Shown here piece by piece: positions 10,488 through 22,937 of a DNA stretch of 64,000 nucleotides. The position numbers were made by a program, and so were the translations under genes. The notes below the pieces were generated by a model. The model was not told the DNA's origin. It worked only from the letters and a program-made list of their open reading frames with translations, and did no database searches. Source of the DNA: Dasyornis broadbenti (lineage: Eukaryota; Chordata; Aves; Passeriformes; Dasyornithidae); contig VZRN01005387.1 of NCBI GenBank assembly GCA_013397935.1, positions 194,555 through 258,554 of the forward strand, given 5' to 3'. Every line of letters begins with the position of its first letter. Position 1 is the first letter of the stretch.

Positions 10488-13400
10488 GTTGCTCTTTTAA
10501 AATTTAAGCTGTTATTTTTCTAACTATCTGACAACCCACATAAATTCAAAACCGCTTTTATGGTGCTTTTCCATTATTTTTTGTTGCTTGCTAATTACTT
10601 TTCTTGCCCGATTTCATTTGCAGTTTGAATAAATAAACTGTTTGGTTCTGCCTGCAGGTTATTGTAGGAATAGTCAATATGCAGCTATAATAAAATCATA
10701 AATTTCTTTGAACAGGCAATTTCGAACATATCCTTCCACAGAGTTTTAAATTTCTATTATTGTAGAAGTAACTTGCTTAGGAGCTGCAAAGTTGCAATGC
10801 TAATTTCTGAAGTTTGGAAGGCATTTAAATCATGCACAGCTCTATACATCGTACAGGTAGTTTAAATATTTGTGTGGCAGCTTTGGTAAAAATGATTCTG
10901 TTGTGTGCTGGAATGCAGAACCCTGAACAATTTTATCCCCTTTTAATCTAAATTTAGGGAAGTTTTAGGCCTTGATTTAGGCCTTGCTGGGAGGAATCGG
11001 ACTACATGATTACTGCATAATGGATCACTTTTACCCCAGGTACAATTTCATGAGTTAACAACTTCCTTTTCCATGGTACTACCGTTTTTAAGTGCTGCTC
11101 TAGCTGATAATATAAAACGTCATTATTCCTATTTCCCCCAATCTCCTTCAAACCACCTGAGATTGTCTTTATTACCTGGATGGAATTTGTCTCCAGGCGT
11201 GCTTAAAAATCTGTGCAGAACGGGAGAACCACTAATTTGGAGTGAAATATCTCAGGAATTGCCTGTGTCCATTAAGGACAGGTGGTCTCATTAGAAACGG
11301 GACTCATCTTCTCTCTCCTGACTGCGTGGCAGCAAAGCTGGGCATGGGGGCAACAAAGGGAGCTCAGTCCTGGCACACAGATTTGCTTCCTTGTTCCTTC
11401 TGTTAACAGTGCATAGAAGAGCCGTTTCCTACACAGGTTCAGCCACATGGCAGCTGCGCTGCTCTCCTGGGATGCCATTTTCACTTGTACTTAGATATTT
11501 ATTATTGTTTCTACACGTTCTGCTGACTGTTAACCTGCTCTAAGCTTGGTGGGCCTTGCTCCTGCGAGCTCGTGACTGCCCTTGGAGCACGCACATCCCA
11601 CTCTCTCAAATGCTTGGTTCCCTCCCTGTATCCCTCCAGGCTTTGTAATTAGATCGTAGAAAAGAAAGTGACAGCTCCAAGTAGCTTTGCATGTATAAGC
11701 TTGAAAATAATAAGGCATTAATTTAATTTTGTCTAGTATTTATATCAATGCAAACACATTTGCATTTGTAACGCAAAGCAGTGGGCACAGATTAGCCGTG
11801 ATTTGGTATTTCAAAGCACCAAGAGGGATCATTACCAACGCTATAAATGCTAAAAATTACTTAGGTACATCTAAATAGTCACAGAGATAATTGCTTTTTA
11901 GCTGCCACACGGCTATTTAGTATTCTTTAGAGGTCAGTTTCCTAAGCCTTATGTATCACTACATTGTGCAAGGGCAGTTTGTAGGAGCTGTAAGTGACAG
12001 AAATATATGAAAGATTTTATAATATACAATAGTTAATAGGCCACTAGTGGCTGCTGCCTCAAGAATAAGAATTAGGACATCTCGTGAAGAGTAATACACA
12101 TCTGGTTGATGTTCTGTGGGTGTAACATGACCTTGATACCTGGACTAGAAAAAAGATCACGGTGGCAAAGGAATTAATGCAGTTTGGTAAGACCCTATTA
12201 GTGGCAGAGGACGAGGTAATTTGTCAGGCCGCAGGTGAGCTCACTGACCAAGATTTCCTCTCTTCCTCCTCTTTTCTCAAAATAACAGAGGGCTACTAAA
12301 ATCTTTATCTGTTGCATCTAGAGGAGATTTATAATCACGGTTGTGTGCTGTGTATATAATGTGTAAATGCTGGGACTAGTCTAGGTCTTTCATACCTGCC
12401 CTACGTAAAACATTTTGTCAAACACTGAATTAATGGATGTTTAATCAGCTTGGGAGGGGATTTTTTGAGGTGCACTTTGTATTCAGTCAGAAAATTTGGT
12501 TTTTTCTCTTTGTTTTAAGGCAAACACTTAAATGTATGTTTCTGTCGCTCAAGCATAAATGTCAAATAACCAGTCTCCTACGATACCGTGAGCCTAATCT
12601 CTTTAAAGGTTGAAAATCTGAACTTGTCGTGAACCCAGGGAATGGTGCTGGGGTCCGCAGTGTCATACGAGCCCTAGACCTGAGAATGCTGATATTTTCT
12701 ATGCTCTCACCTCGTGAACGATGAAAGGATGTAAAATGTGTATTAGCCTTTGAAACCTCGCAGGGTTAGAGAGGGAAGCAGGAGATGCACAGCCCACAGC
12801 ATGCTTGAAAATTTTATACACAAATGACTTCTCTGTTACTGTTACATCCCACATCTGGAGGCTGAAAGTCCTTGCGGTTGTCCATACGATCCCAAAAAGC
12901 AGCATTTATCCAAGCTGGTGTGTGTCAGGGTGTACCATGGCTCGTTTCCCGTGGAGGGAATACTCAGGCATTGGAGGATGCAGCGAGATTTCTGCCTTCA
13001 TTTTCTCTGTTACAATGTGCGATTGTGATTGACTGCAAAAGTTGCAGTGCTGCGCTTAAGCTACAGGATATTCCAGCTCCCCAAATGCCATTTTTCTTCC
13101 CTTCCTTCCAGATAGTGATTTTAAAAGAAAATAACAAGAACAATCTGAAATAACAGGCAAAGAAGTGGCCGCATTTTGTTCTGTGCTAGGGTGCATCACG
13201 CAGCTGGTCCACTCATGTATTAGGAAGTGTCCAAAGTGCAGACAAAGGATGCAAAACGGAAAGGATGGGCAAGATTTCCAGAATACAGTGACTTTTAGAG
13301 CAGGGAGATGACTCGAGTGCCCAAAAGCTCTAAGCCATGAAGCTCTGGTCCGTCTGATTGGGGCAGATAAAGTTAGAGTCCTTACCAGAATTTTTTTACC

Positions 13401-15171
13401 CTCTTGCGTCCAATACACACAGATATATGGTGGCAGGTCTGGCAAACAGACTGGAGCCATTGTTGGCTGGATGCAGAATTGGTTTTTATCAGTCCTGACA
13501 CGGGGAGCAATCTTCGTTCAGTGAAATGTTCAAACACAGATCCACAGATGTAACTTTTACTGGGTCACCAAGTTCTTGCTGAGATGTAAGCAGCAGCATA
13601 GATTTATGGTTATGTAACATCTGAGATTTACGTTTATTCTTCTGTTTATTACGCTTGCAGGACTTCCAGACCCAAGTCCTCAGGGGTGTATATAGTAAAT
13701 ATAAACAGATATCACCCCCTGCACATGCTGAGCAGCAGAATTCAGCTCATTTGATCATCTGTAAGCTTGGGATGGTAGGAGCCTGGCACTGAGCAAAGGC
13801 AAGAAACAGAAAGCCTCCCTTGGCCCTCACAGCAGGGACACAGACACCAAGGGGAGCTCCAGAGCTGCTCTGACTCTCACCTTTTGCACCTGCAGCTCAA
13901 ACGCAGCTCGTGCGACCCTTCCTTGCTGACACTGCCTCTTGGCACAGCCACCGTAAACTGGCATGAGCTTATTGAGGTTCATCTCGCTAGCTAGCATCAA
14001 TCAGAATTTGATAATAATATTCAGGTTTCGGTCACATTTTCCTTTGGTGACATCAGATGAAATATTTCTCTGTATTATGTTGCTGTGTGAAATATGATGC
14101 TCCACTCTGTATTAGAGATGCTCTTTTCCATTAAGAAATATTTCTTAATGGATATGAAGTATCTAGTCTTTTAAATGCAATAATGTTTATTAAATGTAGA
14201 GTAAGCAGTACGATCAAACACTGTAAGCAATCGAGACCATTAGAATGTAATTATGTAATAATGAAGTCAGAGAGTAATTTATATTCCAAAATTTACTGCA
14301 GATTCTGAAGTGGAACTACCCATTACAAATATAAAATGCCTTAATTCTGTGATTAGAGTTACATCTCTGATTCGGTTTGTGCAGAAATGACGAACAGTAG
14401 ATTTTTGGACCAAGACAGGCAAAAAAATCGTCATCAACTCTAGGGGAAATAAACTTCGGTCCAGTGGCATTGTACTGCTTAACTCAAATTATTTCCCATA
14501 AGAATCTCTCTTCATATGTTCATGCATCCTTGAGAAACCCTGCATGGCTCTTTGAACACATTAAATTGTTTTAAACCCCCCCAGTATGAGTCATAGGAAC
14601 GATACCTCTTATTTAAAATAAATGTTCTTTTCACCCAATATGAGGATACTTATTCAATTAATTTATTAATTATTTGTTAATTAACATCAATCCATTTTGC
14701 AAACATTGTTGCTTGCCCCTCAAAAGCATTTGTTCATGCTCTTATCTTTGCCTCTATGATCAGTCCCATCGTATTGATTATGGCTGAAAATCAAACATTG
14801 GGACTGAGCATTTATTTTATCAATAGACCCAGATTTCGTTTTTCAGAACATGAAGGTTTTCCTCATGTCATGCTTTCCTTAATGCATGAGTTGATTCACC
14901 TTTCCACAGGAACATTTTCATCCCTGATAGACTTTGACATTTAAAGTTTAAATCCTCTAGCAACAGCATAGGACAAAAACTCTAGGAGACAGGGTTTTTT
15001 AAAAAAATTATTAAAAGAAGATGTCACTGAAAGTATAAAATGGTAAAATTGCTCCTGCTTGTGAACTGTGACTAACCCAAGTGGAGGCAGTTTTTCCAGT
15101 AGCTGGACTTGAAAATTATTTTGTAATTTAACACTCTAAGGTGTCACTGTTAGATAAAGAATCCTATTCAG
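10488..15171. other. Noncoding stretch, no gene seen
   Basis: No gene recognised. The stretch contains a tandem taggccttg pair near 10967-10985, a 26-base perfect palindrome at 14127-14152, and an AT-rich TAAT-motif cluster around 14650-14690. Short open frames here are on both strands, unbiased, and resemble no family. Confidence 0.6.
14127..14152. repeat. Perfect 26-base palindrome
   Basis: The half-site tccattaagaaat is followed directly by its exact reverse complement atttcttaatgga, with no spacer. The centre GAAATATTTC resembles inverted GAA/TTC arrangements bound by dimeric factors, but no specific factor can be assigned. It could also form a small cruciform. Confidence 0.95.
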
Positions 15172-15188
15172 CATGCTATAGCATGTTC
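15169..15188. promoter_or_regulatory. p53/p63-like response element on a palindrome
   Basis: Two abutting decamers, CAGCATGCTA and TAGCATGTTC, match the p53-family half-site RRRCWWGYYY at 8/10 and 9/10 with zero spacer; both keep the CATG core. The core is a 14-base perfect palindrome (15172-15185). Motif matches like this occur by chance, so binding is unproven. Confidence 0.3.
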
Positions 15189-15597
15189 CTGGCCAGTGTG
15201 AAAACCTGAGCCTGATGTAATTCTGATAGGTTAAAGTTCCAGCACAGAAGTCCGAGTCTGATATTTTTTTCCCTTTTGGCCATAAGGCTTAGTAATTATT
15301 TTAGATTTTACGTCTTTTACCTTAGAGGCCCATACATTTAAAAATACAGAAGTCAGGTATGAAGTCATTCATGAGTAAAAGTTAAAACCCTCTCAGTTCT
15401 GAGAGAAGTTATTTTATCCAAAGCCATGTAGCTGCCAATATAAAAATTTAGGATATGTTTTAGAGATTCCTGAAATTACCGTCTCCTTTTAAAGTGAGGA
15501 TGAGAAGCCTGATTACATCCATTTTGCTTCCTGGAGAAGCCCATTATATCTAGGCTGACTGACAGAAGATCTGGGAACATTTTGGCAGACAGAAGCT

Positions 15598-15760
15598 CCC
15601 GTCACACCACGCTGGCCGGAGCTGCGCGGATCCCAGGGGGGTGTGCAGGGCTTCAGCGTGGTTAACAATCAGCGCATCTGCCCCTCCCTGTTTGGCTGAG
15701 CCACGGCCAGAAGCCCCCGGTCACTCTCACTGCGAGTGGGGGGTGAATTGTAGAAAAACG
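15598..15760. promoter_or_regulatory. Short CpG-rich, GC-rich patch
   Basis: About eleven CpG dinucleotides in roughly 165 bases, against a strongly CpG-poor AT-rich background. No TATA box or coding start could be tied to it. Open frames cross it on both strands, as expected for GC-rich sequence, and are not called as genes. It might be a small CpG island, an enhancer or a GC-rich relic. Confidence 0.4.
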
Positions 15761-16570
15761 AAGGGAATTGCTGAAATGAGAGACAGCACAGCAATCCCAC
15801 AGCGCCAGCTTCCTGCCCAAGAGCTGATGGATTTACCAGGATGAAGTCCCCCCGGTGGTGGCGGTAGCTGGGGAGGAGCTGTGCTCGCAGAGCTCAGCAC
15901 CAGCACTTTCTCTTCTGAGGGGCTGGAGGACCAATGCCACAACTGCATCTGGTCAAGGGCCAGCACAACAGGCTCAAGATTTATTGAAAGTGGCTAAATT
16001 CACCATAAAAATGAGATGTGGCAAAATTTGGAATAAAGCAAAGCCTCCATAAACCGAAAGCGCCACAATAGCTTACTGTGTCTATAAAGATCTTTTTCTT
16101 TTCATCAGCTTTCCTTTCTCTTCCTTTTTTATGTCTTTTCGTCAATCTTTTATACTAGGCTTGATTTCTTTCAGACTGTTCTTTCTGTAATTTGCAATCT
16201 TCTTTAATTGTTTCCAGGTTTTCCCCCTCTAAAACACTCTCTTAATCTTTAAGACATTTTCAAATGCCTAATTCAGCCTTTCCATATCAATTCATTGATT
16301 TAGAATCTTGTAGGGATGCCCTTTACCCTGGCATTCAAGTGCCATTCTTCAGGATTGAGCATAAAATCCTCTCCTGATGAGAAAAGTTTTAAAATTATTG
16401 CTAACTTCATTATTACTATTATTTAGGCAAATATATAGAAAGAGGGTACTGCTGTGGTCATAATGATTATTTCAGGAAATCTTAATCAGTCTTGAATTTT
16501 GAATTAGCTTCCTAACACTTTGCTTAACCTTTTGTATTTAACAAGAAGGCAAACTTCTGTGTTTCTGTAG

Positions 16571-16633
16571 GATTCCATGGAAAGAAAATCATTCCCACAA
16601 CATCAGGGACTTCTCAGAATAGCAGATCAAAAG
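16571..16633 (+). other. Weak candidate exon, 63 bases
   Basis: The acceptor is tgtgtttctgtag and the donor is AAAAG-gtaatt at 16634. The segment is a multiple of three and open in phase 0 (starting DSMERKSFPQ, ending RIADQK). A second phase is also open, so the frame is not diagnostic. It can join 16724-16766 across a 90-base intron without a phase break. No family recognised. Confidence 0.13.
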
Positions 16634-16723
16634 GTAATTTACCCTCTAATTCCATCTTCAGTATGTATTTGTTCATTCCCCTCTGTTTTTGTTTTACCTG
16701 TCCTCTTCTCATTTTATGGGCAG

Positions 16724-16766
16724 GGGCTCTGGAACTTTGCCCTTTACAGTGCTGATACATCGCTGG
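16724..16766 (+). other. Weak candidate exon, 43 bases
   Basis: The pyrimidine-rich acceptor (cctgtcctcttctcatttta, then tgggcag) is good; the donor is CTGG-gtagga at 16767. It is open in phase 0 (GLWNFALYSADTSL) and leaves phase 1. The same frame stays open across the presumed intron, so the splice model is not needed to explain the openness. Confidence 0.13.
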
Positions 16767-17908
16767 GTAGGAAAATGAAAATAAGAAACAATTCTAGTTT
16801 TATATCATCACACTTAAAGTAAGCTTAGTCATTTGTGTCTTTCTAGATGGAAAAAATTCTAGGAAACTGTAGTAAATGGTAAAAAATAAAGTTTTCTGTG
16901 ATTGTTTTTGTTGATAGTCATTGCTAACTAAATAAGAAGGAAAATGCTTAAAATGCCTGTTCACATGCAAAGCTCTCATTGCTTAGGCTATGGAAAAGTA
17001 AACCAAAACTTTGCAACAAATACAGATTATTTAAATTGCAACTGGAAGCCAACCCAGCTTGGTGGTGTGTGCCAACAGGGCAGATATCAGGCAGTGATGT
17101 GAGATGTATAAATATATTACAAATCATAGAGCCTGCGTGGATTTGCAGGTTAAAAGGTGGTGAGACAGAAGATGACAGGCTTAGAAAGACAAATTAGTGG
17201 TAGAAAATGAATGTGTTCCATCCTCGGCCATCCGGCAGCACCAGTCATTCTTCCCTTCCTGGTGAATCACGTTCCCTTTTGCAATATGGAAGAGATGAGA
17301 ACAACATGAAAGAGGACGAAGTGGAGAAAGACTTCTCTTTTGTAAATCTAAAAGCTGTGAGGTATGAGGGGGTTTTGGAGATTTCCCTCAGAGAGGTAGA
17401 AAATCACCGATCGTGCATGTTTGATATCCCTGCATTGAGAATTGCTCTAGAAACACGGCAAGATCAGCTTTGAGAGGCCTTGTGACACGGGCCAGAAACC
17501 CTTTTTTTTTTTTCATGTAGAGGAAAACAGAGATTGAGGGGGATGCAAACTGTGTTACCGAGCCCAAGAAGCAAGCAAGACAGTGACCTTTGGTGTCTAC
17601 AGCAGGCGTTAAGGATGAGCTTTCAGATGTGGTGACCACAGACAAGGAGATAACAACGATTGCAGTTTGAGGAGAAGGGGAGAACACATCGGCCAATAGC
17701 CTGGGGAGGGCAGAAAGGTTAACTCCAGAGGGCTTTACAGGAAGGAGCCTCATGGCTTCTGTTCGGTCTGTGCAGATGAGCAAAAAGCAACAAAAGGTTA
17801 AAGTTGAGGATAAAATTAGAAGTGAAAGGAGCAGAAAGGCCTGATGGTGATGTTGACTATAATAATTCACCAGGGGAGCTGAAAGGACATAGAGAAATAT
17901 CTGACAGG

Positions 17909-17929
17909 AAAAAAAAAAAACAAAAAAAA
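17909..17929 (+). repeat. A-rich tract, A12 C A8
   Basis: Simple homopolymer interrupted by one C. On the minus strand it makes a Phe-rich run in a long open frame, which is an artefact of the tract. Confidence 0.95.
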
Positions 17930-18677
17930 CCCAGTGAACATAAGGCAAGAATATTCTAAATGCTAAGCAACAGCTATGTTTATGTATATATAACTGTAAT
18001 TGAACCATACTCTGATGACAGAGTAGCATTCAAATAAAATTAGCCAGCAGTTGTAGTGATAGACTAGACTAGAACTTGCAATGTTGATATGTTCCTTGCC
18101 GTAATATTTATTCAGAAAACATAGAGGTAATGCAGATATACTGATATAAATATTTCATTTATATCAAAATTTTAAGTACGATTTTGTATTTATGCTTCTA
18201 AAAATCTCTTTCTGCTGTGGTCCAATTTAATTTCTTCCATTTCTCCCTTTTCTATAACATATTGAAGTAATATTAAGGGTATCTGTGCAGGATAAAGTTT
18301 TCAGTATGGAATGCTAATGGCTCTCTGTGCATAAACTCAGATTTTCCTTATTTTACCTTCTTTTTCTCTTTGCTGCTCGTCAGTTTTTTCTAGATTAATT
18401 TAAATGGGAGCAGATAGAAGTTCTAAACTAATATCAAACCACTGCTCCAGGGGAATCACCACAAAGCAGCATCCCAGTCCCAGCTCCTGCCAGTGTAATC
18501 TTCTACCTCTGCTCATCTTCCCTGGCCTCCAGTCACTCACAGGGCCTTTCATCAAACCCTCCAGTCTAACCACGAAAATATCAAATCGTAAAGTTTTGTG
18601 AAATGCATTTTAAAACAGTGTGAACACAGCTGAGCACGCTGCATGTTGGTTTTTGTCATAAACCCAAACAGGTTTAC

Positions 18678-18718
18678 CCTGCTCTAGCAGAAGCGGCGCG
18701 GGGCCGCGTTAGAGCAGG
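18678..18718. repeat. GC-rich nested stem-loop
   Basis: The arms cctgctcta (18678-18686) and tagagcagg (18710-18718) are exact reverse complements. Inside them GCGGC and GCCGC can form a second stem around a small loop. The 41-base unit holds about five CpG and is far more GC-rich than its surroundings. A hairpin in RNA or a cruciform in DNA is predicted; no known RNA family was recognised. Confidence 0.8.
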
Positions 18719-20141
18719 ATTGCATTCCCTGCTCCTCTTTGGAGAGTGTTCACAGGAATGGGAGTACTTCTCCTTCAGTGTCACTTTGTCCAGGGGTACA
18801 AGCAAATCTCGTGCATCCCTTAGTTAATGCAAAACAGGGCTCGCCAGCTGCGTGAACCTGTCTGTAGGTGTGTAGCACTTGCGTGACTTGTTGGACTGCA
18901 GCATGAGCCAGTGGAAACTTAAATGGATAACTCCTTCCTGAAAGTCATGAATGCAAAAAGGAATGAGGAGGAGCCCGTGCACAATGAAATTTGCTAATTG
19001 TTTTTCAGTAAAAATTCCTTAAAATTTCCACTTTTATTATAATAAGTCCCTGGTATTTTGTGGTAAGCAGCTGCTTAGCAAGGAAAAGATTAGTACGGCT
19101 GGCAATTTGCTCTTTCACTGTTGCTTTATGTTCCATCCCCTCCTCTTTCTCCTTCCATCACTTTTATGGGCCCAGGTGTTTTCTTCCCTGACATAGCTCA
19201 GCTTTACCACTGTGTCCTACTCTCACGATACTCAGAAAAGTAAATAATGCTGTTTTGTACCTCACATCTGTAGCCTATGACATTTCAGATAGGAAAAGTT
19301 CTTCACCAATTCTGCTTCAATGTTCTGTCCCCGATATAATGAGAGACAATACGTCAAGAAAAGTGGGGGATGAGAAAGCAGAAGGAAAGGGAAAATCAGT
19401 GGAGAGCAGTAACAGAAGTTTTACACATTTGTGCAGTCGTAGAAGAGAAGAAGAAATATTGCCAAGCAGCAAGAGTGACACAGGATGAGTCTTCCATGGG
19501 GATGTTGCTTAGCAGAATGTATATTTCACCTCATCAGGGCTCATTTCTTACTTCAGTGAGAACTTGCATTTGTTTCTTGAGTAGAAGAGGAAAATGGAGG
19601 CAAATGTGATTCTATCCCACCACTTATAAATGGCGTTACAGAAAGCAGTAGAGATTATTTTAGTCAGCAATCTGGGAGCAAGGCCTCGTAAGGAGACTGA
19701 GTGTCCCAGTCTGCTGAATCCTGTATGCTGCATGCATATTGCCAGTAGAGTGGACCCCCTCACTGGGAAAGCAAATTTCTTTCAGTCCAAAGGCTTTCAC
19801 GGTTTTCATGAATTGATATATCCTGCTCAGGTTGTCTTCTGTCAAAATATGTATTGGAAATGTTCTGTGACCCCTTTATCGCCATTTCCAGCCTCTGGAG
19901 TTCTCAGCGGTTCATGTAAATGAGCAAGTAAAAATCCAGCAGGTCACATCATCTGCAGTGGTGTGAGGGTTATTTCAGTGAGTTTTGATTTGCTGGGCAG
20001 GAAGGAGACAAAGTGTATGATTGCTTTATGAAGAGATTTTTCTCTCTAGAGGTGAGTAAGCAGTTACAGACAAGTGTTAAGAGACTTTATGCTGAAATTC
20101 GCTATTTGATGTGAACATTTTGCTTCTTTCTTCTGCTGTAG

Positions 20142-20219
20142 GCACCTGTGTTTTTCAGAATTACAGAAAACTGGTCTGGCTGGACTCTGCATCATAAGAT
20201 CCTTTTGAGCCTTTTGCAG
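20142..20219 (+). other. Weak candidate exon, 78 bases
   Basis: The acceptor is strong (ttgcttctttcttctgctgtag) and the donor good (GCAG-gtattg at 20220). The segment is a multiple of three and open in phase 0, starting APVFFRITENW and ending ILLSLLQ. No neighbour with matching phase and a recognisable product was found. Confidence 0.14.
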
Positions 20220-21894
20220 GTATTGTCTTTAGTACCTTGACTAATTTTACCAGCAAATTTCATCCTGTCCTTGCCCAGGCTCTTCCTGGATCATTAATAA
20301 ATATCTGAGGGACACCAGTTCTCTTACAGATACTTAGACCTCTGTAGCTAACCCCCTCCCACCCACTGCGAAAAGTGACCTTTCCATATCAGCTAGACAT
20401 TAATCAGAGGATTTTTTCCTTTCACCATAGCAGAATTTATTCGGTCTATCTCAACAAATCACTGAAATTTCTGCCTGGTATTGCACCTAGGTAATGATGA
20501 TGTTGGTTCTGTTGAGGGCACAGATGATCCATAAATACGTTTGAGACCTTGCTGTCAGTTTGTTCTGCATTGCCTGGATGCGTGTTGGTGTTCATGTGTT
20601 CAGCGCCTGGAACTTGTTATGTGATAAATAGAAATATTTGACCATAGATTGTGGAGACAGCAGATGTTTAAGATGAAACCTGACCATGGTTACTTTGTGA
20701 AAGTCTGTCTGCCTTGTTGAGAGTAGTTAACTGGAGATTAGAGTTTCTTTTACAAAGGTACACCAAAAAGTGGAAAGGTCAGAAAACGACAATCACTGTT
20801 CATTTTACAGCCTTATTTTTATATTTGGCGTAAAGGTGCTCTCTGAAGGTGGAATATCCAGTCCAGCGCTGCTGACCCAATGTATCCGAGAAAAAACCAA
20901 ATACAAACTACCCATGACTTCTCCTCAGTTGACTTGAGGCACAGCAGTGTAATCCTAAAAGGCAGCATCAACCAAGAAACAGGGGACAGCTCTGAGCTCA
21001 GGAAACCTACTAAATCATTCTTGTTCCAAAAACTACATCTTATACTGTCTAAGTCTTTCTGCAATCATTTTATTTAAAGCTGTATCATTTCTTTGTGGCA
21101 ACTGTTACTTTGAGGTGAATCTCATTATGTAGGCATAAAAGGATGCAGTTTGTAGGAATGCATAAAAATCACTGAAATCAGATGTATTTATTCAGAATAT
21201 ACACTCGTGCACACTCAGATATGGAATATGTTTATGCTAGCAGAAATAAAATGAACTACAAATGTTTCCAAAGCACAAAAAGTTTAAGTGATAAAATGCA
21301 ATGTGACTGTAATTTGGTAATAAATAACTCTAATATCACTGTAAAATATAAGAGGTAAAACTATCAAATAGCCTGTAGACTTTACCTATAAAACAGAAAG
21401 CTGAGTATATTGTCTTATTTATTCTCATCTTCTAACCTGTCAGGAGAGCATGATGGCCTTTCACAGATGTGGTTCTTGAATAAGAGTCAATATAAACCAA
21501 ACTGTGTGGGATTATATATCTTTAGCTAAATGGATGCAATATGATACAGATCATTAACTCTAAACACCTCATCCATTCATCTTTACAACATACACATTGA
21601 GGTTGCTGGATGAGAAATGCTATTGAGGGTACAGACCATTTTTAACAGTGATAGAGGAGTAAAATAAGTTAAAAAAAAAAACATGAAGTTCTTGTGAATT
21701 TTGCATGAATTGTTTTTTGGTTTAAATAACATTTGCTACAAATACCCCTTCCCACAAATGTTTACTGTATATCACCCTGAAATATAAAATGGGGGTACAT
21801 TTACTTTCAAGTGATGAAAAAACACGGAGTGGAGTGTTGTTTTATTTTCCTGGTGTGTTATACATTACATTGTTCTTTTTATCCTCCCACAAAG

Positions 21895-21953
21895 ATGACT
21901 CCTGTAACGCAAGGAAACAGTTCTCCGGATGTTACTGTCTTCCCCTAATCACG
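21895..21953 (+). other. Splice-bounded segment, possibly a noncoding RNA exon
   Basis: The acceptor is very strong (tgttctttttatcctcccac, then aaag) and the donor is ACG-gtaagt. Of the three phases only one stays open, and its product (DSCNARKQF onward) is Cys-rich with no known resemblance. If used, a noncoding transcript is as likely as a coding one. Confidence 0.13.
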
Positions 21954-22900
21954 GTAAGTTACAATGTGTCATTGCTGTTACCTACAATTCATATTTAGAT
22001 AAATCTCACAACCTTCCAAGGCAAGGAAAGCCCGTATTTATAGGCTTCTGAGGCCATATTTCTATTTCACAGACAAAAATTTATTTGGTAGCAGAAAACA
22101 TCCCAGCACTTTAAAATATAGATTTGCAACTGTGTTGTAATGTTAAAATTTAGTGCAGTTTTTACATATAAGTACTTCCCAGCTGTATTTTATAATGAAA
22201 AGCATAATCTACATTTACAGATTACCCTGTGGACTGAATACTCACTGCACCAATTTATTCGGATTTCTTGTCTGGACTGTAAGAGCCTTTGTTCCTCTCT
22301 GGCTAAGGTTAAATAAATAAAAGGGTAGATTCTGCTCTTAAGGTCAATGAAATAATACAAAATATTAGGCTAAATGAAAACAGCAAGGAGAAAAGCTCTA
22401 AGTTGTGTTCTTCTTATTGACAAAAAATCCGCTAGGATGCAGTCGCATAAAGAGAGCATGGTCCAAATATGATTCCTGGAGAAAAAATAGCAGCGGTTAT
22501 GGCTGGAGTTTATTGGAAAACTAACAGCTGGATTTGAAATCAATGTTATTATTATATCTTCTGATTGAGGTTGCATTATAAGGATCATTTTCAGTAGTGG
22601 AACTGGCAGTTCCTCAGCACTACTGGAGAGAACGATTGATCCAAAAGATGTACAATTACTGGCTTTCCAATTGTTCACAATAAGATACTACCTAAAACCA
22701 GGTGGAGATTTCCTCTGAAACCCTTTGAATACTAACAGCTATTGCTGTTACAGTTATTTTTGGATGCTTTGTAGTGCAAACATTGGTATAACTATTTCAA
22801 ATATCAATGATATTTAAGCTACATGTTTATCTGCTAATGGCAGTTGAATATTAATGATTGTAATAAATTTTTTTTTTACTGTAACTCTATTTTACCTGTG

Positions 22901-22937
22901 TTTTTTTGGGTTTTTTTGGTTTTTTTTTTTTTTTTTT
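22901..22937 (+). repeat. T-rich / TG low-complexity tract
   Basis: T7G3T7G2 followed by T17. A T10 tract lies just upstream at 22868-22877. Confidence 0.95.

Larger units (their letters stand above)
15761..22900. other. Noncoding stretch with scattered exon-like segments
   Basis: No gene recognised. Exon-like segments at 16571-16633, 16724-16766, 20142-20219 and 21895-21953 are listed separately. The longest open frame of the window (17388-18029, minus) lies here and is rejected as a gene. A GC-rich stem-loop sits at 18678-18718, a T12 tract at 17502-17513 and an A12CA8 tract at 17909-17929. Confidence 0.55.

Noticed and set aside
12699..12905. Minus-strand frame with a donor-like gtgaga and a pyrimidine-rich acceptor
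   Set aside because: A plausible single pseudo-exon, but with no phase-matched neighbour or recognisable product.
17388..18029. Longest open frame of the window, 213 codons on the minus strand
   Set aside because: It crosses A-rich tracts that give Phe runs, has a low-complexity composition, shows no domain or motif, and has no splice or promoter context.
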